DNA of 36,553 nt from NCBI RefSeq assembly GCF_022179685.1, contig NZ_BPRB01000010.1, positions 1-36,553 of the forward strand. The letters run 5' to 3'. The notes beneath the pieces were generated by a model. The model was not told where the DNA came from. It searched no databases and saw only the letters and a list, made by a program, of their open reading frames with translations. The position numbers and the translations under genes were made by a program. Shown here piece after piece: positions 8,401 to 14,686 of this stretch; the first letter of the stretch is position 1, and every line of letters begins with the position of its first letter. The stretch is from Methylobacterium trifolii. Lineage in GTDB: Bacteria; Pseudomonadota; Alphaproteobacteria; Rhizobiales; Beijerinckiaceae.

Positions 8401-8679
8401 GACCTGCGCGAAGCCGTTGCGCGAGAGCGAGCGGGTGTATTCGAGGCCCCGGATGCCGGCGAGCGCCGTCTCCAGGGGATAGGTCACCTGCTTCTCGACG
8501 TCGAAGGGCGAGAGCTGCGGCACCACCGCGTTGACCTGCACCTGGTTGTTGGTGATGTCGGGCACCGCGTCGATGGGCAGGCGCAGGGCCGCGGCGAGGC
8601 CGAGGATCGCGAGGCCGAGGCTGGCGAGGAGCACCGCCCAGCGACGGCGCACGGAGAAGGCGAGGACGGCGTGGATCAT
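5422..8679 (-). CDS. czcA: CzcA-like heavy-metal efflux RND permease
   Basis: This 1085-residue protein has the full length and layout of a heavy-metal-efflux RND pump: an N-terminal helix, a large periplasmic loop, helices 2-6, a second loop and helices 8-12. Helix 4 carries DFGLIVDGAVIITEN near residues 410-425. Its Asp, Asp and Glu form the proton-relay pattern of the CzcA (Zn/Co/Cd) branch; CusA-type copper/silver pumps differ here. It exports divalent cations by proton antiport as a trimer with the adaptor encoded 11 nt upstream. No CzcC-like outer-membrane channel gene is next to it, so a channel must come from elsewhere. The operon runs from the Cys/His-rich protein to the 56-aa protein. 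The exact metal cannot be read from sequence. Confidence 0.93.
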   Translation of the reverse strand: MIHAVLAFSVRRRWAVLLASLGLAILGLAAALRLPIDAVPDITNNQVQVNAVVPQLSPFDVEKQVTYPLETALAGIRGLEYTRSLSRNGFAQVVAVFDEATDIYFARQQVGERLAQAKSRLPPGSEVNLGPISTGLGEVTMWSLAFAKASERETAPPGQAGFQADGTYRTPEGQSLRPGFEQASYLRTVQDWIVGPQLKTVPGVAGIDVIGGYEKQYQIEPDPAKLIGLGLSLSDIAEAVEGNNQNRGASYVERNGEGAIVRANGRLESMDEIGRVVVATRNGVPVRVSDVAEVRIGRELRTGSGSADGAEAVIGTALMLIGGNSRTVSAAVDVRLKEAAKALPPGIRLKTVLDRTALVDATIRTVGKNLVEGALLVVAVLFLLLGNVRAALIAALVIPLAMLMTMAGMVQGRISANLMSLGALDFGLIVDGAVIITENALRRLAGRQAELGRILTRDERLATVQGSAEEMIGPTVYGQAIVALVYLPLLTFTGVEGKMFAPMALTVIIALACAFVLSLTFVPAMIAILITGRVEEHENRPIRWLKRAYAPVLGGALRLPLPVIGLAALAFAASLVLFSRLGQEFMPQLDEGNIAMHAMRIPSTSLTQSQAMQIRLERTVSAFPQVETVFSKTGTAEIASDPMPVNVSDTFIMLKDRAAWPDPGLPKDRLVADIQAAVGRVPGNAYEFTQPIQMRFNELLAGTRGDLAVKVFGEEFEPMLKAANQVAAILRGTEGADDVKVEQTAGLPFLEIKINKTEAARLGLSTSSIQDVIGAAIGGREAGMVFEGDRRFPIVVRLNDKVREDREALENIPVPLPPGVNGRASSVLLKQVASFSVTEGPNQISRENGRRRVVVTANVRGRDIGSLVAEAQAKVASGVQLPSGYYVTWGGQFENLASARQRLMVVVPVCFFLIFLLLFSALNSARDALLVFSAVPLALTGGIAALWLRGMPFSVPAAVGFIALSGVAVLNGLVMLSYIKQLIAEGKPRREAILEGAMTRLRPVAMTALVASLGFVPMALATETGAEVQRPLATVVIGGLISATLLTLVVLPALYARFAGAVAPRKATVEKEGPHARPVLPQAAE

Positions 8680-8690
8680 GGCGAGTCCCC

Positions 8691-10100
8691 TCAGTGCGCG
8701 TGTTCGGCTTCGGACTTGCCGAGCTCGGCCTTCAGCACGAAGCTGTTGGCCACCGCCACGCCCTCGCCGGGCTCCAGCCCGGTGACGATCTCGACCTGAT
8801 CCGCATCGCCCCGGCCCAGGGTCACCGCGCGCTTCTCGAAGCCGGAGGCGGTGCGCACGAACACGACGGTGGCGCCCTCCACGGTCTGGAGGCTGGCGCG
8901 GGCGACCCGCAGGCGCACCGGCTCCTTGCCCACCGCGACGGAGACCGTGGCGAAGGAGCCCGGCCGCCAGGCCATGTCCGGGTTCTCCACCGCCGCGATC
9001 ACCTTGGCCGAGCGCGTCTGCGGATCGAGCACCGGGCTGACGAAAACGATGCTGCCGCGTGACGCCGGCTCCGCGCCGCGGGCGAGCGCGACCGCCTGCC
9101 CCTGCGCGATCCCGCCGAGGTCCGAGACCGGCACTGCCAGCTCGACCCAGACCCGCGACAGGTCGGCGATGGTGTAGATCTCCTTCTCCTGGCCCTCGTC
9201 GTTGACCGGCGCGCCCACGTCGACCCGGCGCTCGATCACCCGGCCCGCGATCGGCGCGCGCAACTCGTAGCGCTGGAGCCCGACGAGGGGCGCGCGGCGC
9301 AGGCCCGCCAGGTGGCCGTCCTCGCCGGCCACCAGCTTGAGCGCCGGCGGCTTCTCACCGAGCTTCTCGGCCTCCGCGTCCGGCACGCCCAGCGCCGAGA
9401 GCTTCTGGCGGGCGAGGTCCGCCTTGAGCTGGGCCTCGATCAGGCTGGTGCGGGCGCGCAAAAACTGCTGCTCGGCGGAGATCTTCTTGTCCCACAGGGC
9501 GTGGTCGCGCTCGAACAGGGTCTCCTGGAGGTCGAGGCCGACGCGGGCGGCGATGTAGTCATTCTTGGCATCTGCCACCTCGCGGCTGTCGAGGACGGCC
9601 ACGACCTCGCCCTTGGCGACCGTGTCGCCGAGGCGCTTGCGAAGTTCGGCCACGGTGCCGACGACCTTGGCCGCCACCCGTGCCACCCGGTCGGCATCCG
9701 GCACGACGGTGCCCGGCACGGTCACGCTCCGCGCGATCACCCCCTCCGTGGCGGGGACGACGGTGATTCCGGCCGCCGCGATCTGGTCCTCGTCCAGGAA
9801 GATGCGGCCCTCCCGGTCGTGCTCGTCCCCGTCCGCGTGGGCATGGTCGTGTCCGGCATGGTCGTGCCCCCCCTGTGCGGTCCGGCCCGCGGGCTTTTCG
9901 TGCTCATGCCCGTCGTGATCGTGGCCTTCCGCCTCCGGCGCCTTGCCGGCTGCCGGTCTGGGCTGGCCGGGCAGCGGGACTCCCGCGGCGGCAAGCCATG
10001 TGCGGGCCGAGCCGGACAGGTCGGGCACGAGGGCGCCGGCCGCCACGCCGGCCGCCAGGGCAGCCGGGATCGCCAGGTATCGAAACATCGCAAACACCAT
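8691..10100 (-). CDS. czcB: CzcB-like periplasmic adaptor (membrane fusion) subunit with His-rich N-terminus
   Basis: The 469-residue protein has a hydrophobic N-terminal anchor (FRYLAIPAALAAGVAAGALV) and a His/Asp-rich segment at about residues 60-94 (HDHDGHEHE, HDHAGHDHAHAD). Barrel-sandwich hybrid, alpha-hairpin and beta-barrel regions typical of RND adaptors follow (GTVVPDADRVARVAAKVVG, then YELRAPIAGRVIERRVDVG). It links the CzcA-like pump to an outer-membrane channel; the His cluster probably binds or delivers periplasmic metal. ATG 10100 and ATG 10088 are both possible; GGGG lies close to the first and at better distance from the second. It lies 128 nt downstream of the Cys/His-rich protein gene. 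Confidence 0.92.
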   Translation of the reverse strand: MVFAMFRYLAIPAALAAGVAAGALVPDLSGSARTWLAAAGVPLPGQPRPAAGKAPEAEGHDHDGHEHEKPAGRTAQGGHDHAGHDHAHADGDEHDREGRIFLDEDQIAAAGITVVPATEGVIARSVTVPGTVVPDADRVARVAAKVVGTVAELRKRLGDTVAKGEVVAVLDSREVADAKNDYIAARVGLDLQETLFERDHALWDKKISAEQQFLRARTSLIEAQLKADLARQKLSALGVPDAEAEKLGEKPPALKLVAGEDGHLAGLRRAPLVGLQRYELRAPIAGRVIERRVDVGAPVNDEGQEKEIYTIADLSRVWVELAVPVSDLGGIAQGQAVALARGAEPASRGSIVFVSPVLDPQTRSAKVIAAVENPDMAWRPGSFATVSVAVGKEPVRLRVARASLQTVEGATVVFVRTASGFEKRAVTLGRGDADQVEIVTGLEPGEGVAVANSFVLKAELGKSEAEHAH

Positions 10101-10228
10101 CCCCGGATCGGCCGCGCGCGGCCTCGGCGCCCGTCATCGTGCGATGCGGGCCGTGCGTCGGATCGGGATCCGGCCGGCGCGGATCGCGCGGGCGGAATCC
10201 TGTCGGCGGTGCGGGACCGCCGGACCGA

Positions 10229-10594
10229 TCAGGCGCGCGGGGGCTTTCTCGGGGGGGATTGCGGCCGGGCCGGACCGGAAAGCGTCGTCACGGAGAAGCC
10301 GGACTGGTCGCCCGGAACCGGGGACGCGGCTTCGGTCTCGGCCGTCACGGCCTGGTGGCAGCCGCACTGGGCGCAGTGGTGGACCGTGCAGCCCTGCTCG
10401 CCGGGTCCCGCATCCGGCATCTCGAGGGCCGCCTGTACGCCCGTGAGGTGCGACGGGCAGGCATGAGCCTCGAAGGAGGTAGCCGCCAGGACGAGGATCG
10501 CCAGCAGGGACAGGAGCCGTGCCGCCAGCCGCCACCGGGCGCGGGCCGCGGGGCGGGCGCCTTTCGATGCAGGTGGGCTGGTCCGGCCGGTCAC
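10229..10594 (-). CDS. Small exported Cys/His-rich protein upstream of the RND genes
   Basis: The product of about 121 residues has Arg-rich N-terminal residues, a hydrophobic segment at about 25-42 (LLSLLAILVLAATSFEAHAC) and then a compact metal-ligand cluster, CTVHHCAQCGCHQA, at residues 69-82. Five cysteines and several histidines lie outside the membrane. A GTG at 10594 was taken as start because no ATG is near; the frame itself continues far upstream, so the start is uncertain. Small Cys/His-rich proteins encoded ahead of metal pumps (CzcI-like or DUF2946-like) are known and may modulate induction or bind metal. Homology to either is not shown. It is probably the first gene of the minus-strand operon. 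Confidence 0.62.
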   Translation of the reverse strand: MTGRTSPPASKGARPAARARWRLAARLLSLLAILVLAATSFEAHACPSHLTGVQAALEMPDAGPGEQGCTVHHCAQCGCHQAVTAETEAASPVPGDQSGFSVTTLSGPARPQSPPRKPPRA

Positions 10595-10699
10595 GGAGCG
10601 ATGGTCCTGCGGTTGGCGATGCCGACCTGCATCGCGGGCAGGATGCTTAGACGGTTCGAGCCGCCATGCAAGCGGGCGCCGTTCGCGACGGCGTGCGCC

Positions 10700-10718
10700 T
10701 TCGCACCTGCGGTGCGAA
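10700..10718. promoter_or_regulatory. Perfect 19-bp palindrome between the metal operon and the Met-rich gene
   Basis: TTCGCACC (10700-10707), TGC and GGTGCGAA (10711-10718) form exact arms of 8 bp. It lies in the divergent intergenic region, about 105 nt from the GTG of the Cys/His-rich gene and 75 nt from the ATG of the Met-rich gene. An operator for a dimeric metal regulator is the best reading. An RNA hairpin is the alternative. Confidence 0.5.
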
Positions 10719-10792
10719 ACGACGTGGCCCATGCAACCGATCCGGCGCTGCCGCGTCTGCCAGTCTTCGAGAACCGAGAGGACCGAGAGACG

Positions 10793-10855
10793 ATGGAACC
10801 GATGAAACCCATGAAGCCCATGGAACCAATGAAGCCCATGGAACCGATGAAGGGC
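10793..10855 (+). repeat. 9-nt tandem repeat array encoding M-(E/K)-P units
   Basis: Seven consecutive 9-nt units of the form ATG-RAR-CCN (the last ends GGC) occur within the coding sequence. The units differ at third positions, indicating selection on the peptide. Unit number could vary between strains through slippage. Confidence 0.85.
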
Positions 10856-11101
10856 ACCGAGCCGTGGTGGCCCGAGAAACTCGGGCAGCCCTCCACCAGC
10901 GGATCGCAGAACGGGATGCGCTACGCCTTCTTCCCCGACGCGCACCGCCTGCTGATCGAGCAGGACGGCACGCTCACGTCCTACGACAGCGGCGACCACC
11001 GCATCGATGGCGTCTCGCAGCAGGACGGGGGATCGAAGTCCCTGACCTTCACCAGCCAGAACGGCACCGTCGACCTCGGCTCCCTGAAGAAGGCCGACTG
11101 A
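10793..11101 (+). CDS. Small protein with N-terminal M-(E/K)-P tandem repeats
   Basis: The 102-residue protein starts with seven tripeptide units (MEPMKPMKPMEPMKPMEPMK). A conserved-looking core follows (WWPEKLGQPSTSGSQNGMRY and FFPDAHRLLIEQDG), ending SLTFTSQNGTVDLGSLKKAD. I recall related bacterial proteins with a variable number of the same repeats and a similar WWP/GSQNGMRYAFFP core; their function is not established. No signal peptide is seen. Regularly spaced methionines could bind Cu(I) or Ag(I), and the gene is divergent from a heavy-metal efflux operon, but this is inference. The ATG at 10793 is the first of several in-frame ATGs every three codons; GAGAG lies upstream. A hairpin at 11110-11136 follows. 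Confidence 0.82.
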   Translation: MEPMKPMKPMEPMKPMEPMKGTEPWWPEKLGQPSTSGSQNGMRYAFFPDAHRLLIEQDGTLTSYDSGDHRIDGVSQQDGGSKSLTFTSQNGTVDLGSLKKAD

Positions 11102-11109
11102 TCGGGCCG

Positions 11110-11136
11110 CGGCGAGCCCGTGAGACAGGCTCGCCG
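11110..11136 (+). terminator. Stem-loop after the Met-rich gene
   Basis: CGGCGAGCC (11110-11118) and GGCTCGCCG (11128-11136) are exactly complementary with a 9-nt loop. The stem begins 8 nt after the stop codon at 11101. No T-tract follows, as is usual for many GC-rich alphaproteobacterial ends. The remaining 11137-11313, up to the convergent GST gene, shows nothing else. Confidence 0.6.
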
Positions 11137-11313
11137 GTCGCGTGTCGGTGCGAAATCTGCAAGGGACAGCCGGCCGGTTGCGAGCCTCGGCAGCCCTTCA
11201 CGACCTCCTCGATCGCCGAGCGCGATCGGACAGACAGCGGTCGCTCCAGGTTCCGGAGCTTGGCACGGTGCTGGTCGCGGGGGCATCGACCCGCACGGAA
11301 CGGAGGCGGACCA

Positions 11314-12024
11314 TCAGGTCCGGTTGTCCAACTCGGGTACGCCGCTCTGGCGATCCGCATAGGCGGCTTGGAAGGCCGGCCGCTGCTGCCAACGCTTCCA
11401 GAACGCGTCGATGTGCTCGAAACGCTCATCCAGCGGCGTGGCGTTCACCGGGAACTTCGAGAAGGCGATCGCGGTCGCCATCGTGATGTCCGAGAAGGTG
11501 GGTGCCTCGCCACCGAGAAGCCAGTCGCGGCCGTCCGACAGGTGCTGGTTCACCAGGCTCGCGTGGGCCAGCGCCTCCTTGCGGCAATGCTCGCCCCAGG
11601 CCCGGTTGCTGGTCAGTTCGAGCTTCGGCCCGAGCCCCTGATGGAGAACGTGGAACGCCGTGACGATCCGGTAGAGGATATGCACCCAGATGCGGTTGTC
11701 CCACATGGTGTCGAGACCCTGCTCCAGGGGGCCTTCGCCCATGATGCGCCGCCCGGGGAATGCCTGATCGAGGTACCGGACGATCGCCGCCGTCTCCGAG
11801 ATGACGCTGCCATCCGCGAGTTCGAGCGTGGGCGTCTCGCCCCACGGGTTCATCTTCAAATGCTGCCACTGCCGCTGCTCGCCGACCGGCGACATGTCGA
11901 AGATGCGCTCGGCGAACCGAGCCGCGATGCCCTTCTCGTGAAGGAAGATGCGCAGACGCTGCGGATTCGGGAACGCGGACGGCGAGGTGAAAAGCCGGAG
12001 GCAGGAAGGCGCTTCGTTGGTCAT
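11314..12024 (-). CDS. Glutathione S-transferase family protein
   Basis: The 236-residue protein has a thioredoxin-like N-terminal domain (about residues 8-90: LFTSPSAFPNPQRLRIFLHE, then the ETAAIVRYLD glutathione-site helix) and an all-helical C-terminal domain ending with DITMATAIAFSKF. Length and domain order fit cytosolic GSTs, which conjugate or reduce electrophiles with glutathione. The substrate cannot be predicted. The ATG at 12024 is followed directly by the family fold. It is divergent from a TetR regulator over a 111-nt region with two matching inverted repeats, one of them immediately upstream of this gene, so it is very likely the regulator's target. Confidence 0.92.
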   Translation of the reverse strand: MTNEAPSCLRLFTSPSAFPNPQRLRIFLHEKGIAARFAERIFDMSPVGEQRQWQHLKMNPWGETPTLELADGSVISETAAIVRYLDQAFPGRRIMGEGPLEQGLDTMWDNRIWVHILYRIVTAFHVLHQGLGPKLELTSNRAWGEHCRKEALAHASLVNQHLSDGRDWLLGGEAPTFSDITMATAIAFSKFPVNATPLDERFEHIDAFWKRWQQRPAFQAAYADRQSGVPELDNRT

Positions 12025-12035
12025 CCATGTCTCTC

Positions 12036-12055
12036 TGTCTGTCAGTAGGCAGACA
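12036..12055. promoter_or_regulatory. TetR operator-like inverted repeat 1
   Basis: TGTCTGTC-AGTA-GGCAGACA is a near-perfect palindrome (7 of 8 arm positions). It lies 11 nt upstream of the GST start, where binding would block transcription. Its sequence matches the second site at 12091-12110. Confidence 0.72.
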
Positions 12056-12090
12056 GGAAGCTAGGGCTTCCTTTCCGGGCGGTCAACCTC

Positions 12091-12110
12091 TATCTGCCAA
12101 CAGGCAGGGA
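12091..12110. promoter_or_regulatory. TetR operator-like inverted repeat 2
   Basis: TATCTGCC-AACA-GGCAGGGA shares the layout and most bases of site 1. The derived consensus is TGTCTGCC-N4-GGCAGACA. It ends 25 nt before the TetR ATG, consistent with autorepression. Confidence 0.65.
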
Positions 12111-12135
12111 TGCCGCTTGGCGTGGGAATGGCGTG

Positions 12136-12699
12136 ATGAGTTCGGGGTACAAGGAAGCGATCCTCGTCGCCGCGAAGCGGACCGCGATGGCGCACGGCTA
12201 TAATGGATTGAACTTCCGCGACCTCGCAGCCGAGGTCGGGATCAAGGCCGCGAGTGTCTACTATCACTTCCCCGGCAAAGCCGAACTCGGCGCGGCGGTC
12301 GCGAAGCGTTATTGGGAAGACATCGCCACAGATCTCGAGGCCATCTCCGACGATGCGGCCGACCCACTCGCGAGTCTACGCAAGTACCCTGAGATTTTTC
12401 GCAAGTCCTTGCAGAGCGACAACCGCATGTGCCTGTCCAGCTTCATGACGGCGGAGTACGACGACCTGCCGGACACCGTGAAGCACGAGGTGCGGGCATT
12501 CGCCGACGTGAACGTGGCCTGGCTGAGCAAGGCTCTGCGTGAAGCAGGCGTCGTGAAGGCGGTCGACAGCGAAGGGCGGGCTCGCGCCATCTACGCCGCC
12601 GTCGCGGGCGCCCAACTCATGGCAAGGGGCCGCGCAGACATCGCGCTCTTTGACACCCTCATCGACACCTATCGGGCGACCGGCCTCCTACCTGCTTAG
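12136..12699 (+). CDS. TetR/AcrR-family transcriptional repressor
   Basis: The 187-residue protein has the classic N-terminal TetR helix-turn-helix (about residues 8-52, GLNFRDLAAEVGIKAASVYYHF). Its helical C-terminal ligand domain includes CLSSFMTAEYDDLPD, similar to the YcdC/AcrR-like group that controls oxidoreductase or GST genes. The ATG at 12136 is immediately preceded by an in-frame GTG at 12133, so either may be used. It probably represses the divergent GST gene and itself through the two 20-bp inverted repeats. The inducer is unknown, probably an electrophile. Confidence 0.92.
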   Translation: MSSGYKEAILVAAKRTAMAHGYNGLNFRDLAAEVGIKAASVYYHFPGKAELGAAVAKRYWEDIATDLEAISDDAADPLASLRKYPEIFRKSLQSDNRMCLSSFMTAEYDDLPDTVKHEVRAFADVNVAWLSKALREAGVVKAVDSEGRARAIYAAVAGAQLMARGRADIALFDTLIDTYRATGLLPA

Positions 12700-12793
12700 G
12701 CGTCTCCCGATCCTCGACGAGGGGCCGCCCTCGCTCGCGGAGCGGGCGTCCGAGGCTTCTTCCCCCGGCGTCCGGGTTCCACCCAACGCTGCC

Positions 12794-12831
12794 GAGCCGG
12801 GCTCGAATTCCACCCGAGCCCCTCCCGGCTC
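12794..12831. repeat. Strong GC-rich hairpin between tetR and the ABC transporter gene
   Basis: GAGCCGGG (12794-12801) can pair with CCCGGCTC (12824-12831). The inner GGGCTCG (12799-12805) can alternatively pair with CGAGCCC (12815-12821), giving mutually exclusive stems. A weaker CGCTC/GAGCG stem lies at 12732-12744. They may end the tetR transcript. There is no U-tract. Confidence 0.5.
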
Positions 12832-12924
12832 GCCGGCTTCATGGACAGGCCTGCCTGCGCCCTCTATGCGCTTGGGGCCCATGCCGCCCTCCGCCGCCCG
12901 ACGCGCCACCGACCCCGCGAGCCG

Positions 12925-14682
12925 ATGCGCGCGCTGATCGACCTCCTGCGCGCCATGCGGCCCCGCGACCGCCGCCGCCTGGTGCTGATCGCCCTGGGCC
13001 TCGCGGTGGCGGCACTTCTGGAGGTCGTCGGCGTCGCCTCCGTCATCCCGTTCCTGACGCTGGTGGGCGATCCGTCGGCCGCCTCACGCGTGCCCTATCT
13101 CGGGCAGATCCGCGACGCCCTGGGGCTCGTCGGCGACCGCAGCTTCCTGATCGCCACCGGTGCGGCGGCGCTGCTCGCCATCCTGACGACGGCGGTGGTC
13201 AATGCCGGGCTGACCTACGCCCAGCTCCTGTTCACCCACCTCACCGGTTACGGCTTCGCCCGCCGCCTCCTGTTCCGCTACATCGACCGGGAGAAGCTGT
13301 TCTTCGCCCAGGCCAACAGCGCCGAACTTGCCAAGAACGTGCTGAGCGAGACCGACCGCCTCGTCGTCGGCGTGCTGACGCCGGCCACCGTGATCGCGTC
13401 GCGCGCGACCTCGGCGCTGGCGGTCGTCGCCTTCCTGCTGGTCTACGCGCCGGGCCTCGCGCTGGTCCTCGGCGGCGGGTTCGGCGGGCTCTACGTCGCC
13501 ATCTACCTCGTGATGCGCGCCCGCCTCGGCATCCTCGGCGCCCGCGCGGTGGCCGACAACGAGGGTCGGTTCCGGGTGGTGCAGGAGACGCTCGGCGCGC
13601 TCACCGAACTGAAGCTGTACGGCCGGGCAGAGGCCTTCGCCGGACGGTTCGACCGGCCGGCCCGCGCCTATGCCAGGGCCACCGCCGCGAGCCTGCTCAC
13701 GGGGCAGATGCCGCGCTTCGTCATCGAGGCTCTGGCCTTCGGCGGGGTCGTCGTGGTGGTGCTGTTCGCCCTGGCGCAGGGGCTCGACACGGCCGGCATC
13801 CTGCCGCTGCTCGGCCTGTTCGCCTTCGCCGGCTACCGGATGCTGCCGGCCTTCCAGAACATCTTCACCTCGCTCGCCCTGCTGCGGTTCTACCTGCCGG
13901 CGGTCCGGGTGATCGTCGACGAACTGGCCGGCGAGCGGGAACACGCCCCGCGCACGACCGCGCGCCTGCCGTTCCGCGAGGCGATCCGCCTGGAGGGCGT
14001 CGGCTTCGACTACGAGCCCAGCCGGGCGGCCCTGTCGGGGATCGACCTGACGATCCCGGCGCACACCACCGTGGGGCTCGTCGGCCGGACCGGCTCCGGC
14101 AAGTCGACCCTGGCGGGCCTCGTCCTCGGCATCCTGACGCCGGGCGCCGGCCGCGTCTCTGTGGACGGCGTCACCCTCGACGCCGGGACCCTGCCGGCCT
14201 GGCAGAACCGCATCGGCTACGTGCCGCAGGACGTGTTCCTGATCGACGGGACGGTGGCGCAGAACATCGCCCTGGGGATGGACGATGCCGACCCGGCCGC
14301 CGTCGAGCGGGCGGCGCGGCTCGCCGGCGCGCACGACTTCATCACCGCGATGCCCGGCGGCTACGGCGCCGGCGTCGGCGAGCGCGGCGCCCGCATCAGC
14401 GGCGGCCAGCGCCAGCGCATCGGCATCGCGCGGGCCCTCTACCACGACCCCGACGTGATCGTGTTCGACGAGGCGACCTCGGCGCTGGACGGCGAGACCG
14501 AGGCCGCGGTGATGGCCGCCCTGAAGGGCCTTGCCGGCACCCGCACGCTGATCATGATCGCCCACCGCCTCACCAGCCTGGAGAGCGCCGACACCGTGCA
14601 CGTGCTGGAGGGCGGCCGCCTCGTCGCCTCCGGCCCGCTCCAGGCCGTGATGCCCCATCTCGGTTCCTCGGCCGCGGCCTGA
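12925..14682 (+). CDS. PglK-like ABC transporter (membrane domain fused to ATPase)
   Basis: The 585-residue half-transporter has about six membrane helices in residues 15-320 and a nucleotide-binding domain in 350-585. The Walker A is GRTGSGKST (about 386-394), the signature is ISGGQRQR (about 490) and the Walker B is VIVFDEATSALD. Overall arrangement resembles PglK-type flippases that translocate lipid-linked oligosaccharides, though multidrug or peptide exporters share the fold. The ATG at 12925 was preferred; an in-frame ATG at 12841 adds an unlikely Arg/Pro-rich leader. The stop is 4 nt from the asparagine-synthetase-like gene. Together with the sugar-epimerase homologue after it, this suggests a glycan or modified-metabolite export unit. 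Confidence 0.87.
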   Translation: MRALIDLLRAMRPRDRRRLVLIALGLAVAALLEVVGVASVIPFLTLVGDPSAASRVPYLGQIRDALGLVGDRSFLIATGAAALLAILTTAVVNAGLTYAQLLFTHLTGYGFARRLLFRYIDREKLFFAQANSAELAKNVLSETDRLVVGVLTPATVIASRATSALAVVAFLLVYAPGLALVLGGGFGGLYVAIYLVMRARLGILGARAVADNEGRFRVVQETLGALTELKLYGRAEAFAGRFDRPARAYARATAASLLTGQMPRFVIEALAFGGVVVVVLFALAQGLDTAGILPLLGLFAFAGYRMLPAFQNIFTSLALLRFYLPAVRVIVDELAGEREHAPRTTARLPFREAIRLEGVGFDYEPSRAALSGIDLTIPAHTTVGLVGRTGSGKSTLAGLVLGILTPGAGRVSVDGVTLDAGTLPAWQNRIGYVPQDVFLIDGTVAQNIALGMDDADPAAVERAARLAGAHDFITAMPGGYGAGVGERGARISGGQRQRIGIARALYHDPDVIVFDEATSALDGETEAAVMAALKGLAGTRTLIMIAHRLTSLESADTVHVLEGGRLVASGPLQAVMPHLGSSAAA

Positions 14683-14686
14683 CCCG

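Noticed and set aside
6889..8799. 636-codon plus-strand frame opposite czcA
   Set aside because: Its composition is Arg/Gly/His-rich as expected for the antisense of a GC-rich gene; the minus-strand RND pump is unmistakable.
10793..10855. Possible CRISPR or non-coding tandem repeat array
   Set aside because: Units are 9 nt, in frame, without spacers, and vary at third codon positions; they encode the M-(E/K)-P repeats.
12841..12924. Longer N-terminus for the ABC transporter from ATG 12841
   Set aside because: It has no ribosome site and adds an Arg/Pro/Ala-rich leader unlike the family; the membrane domain starts properly from 12925.
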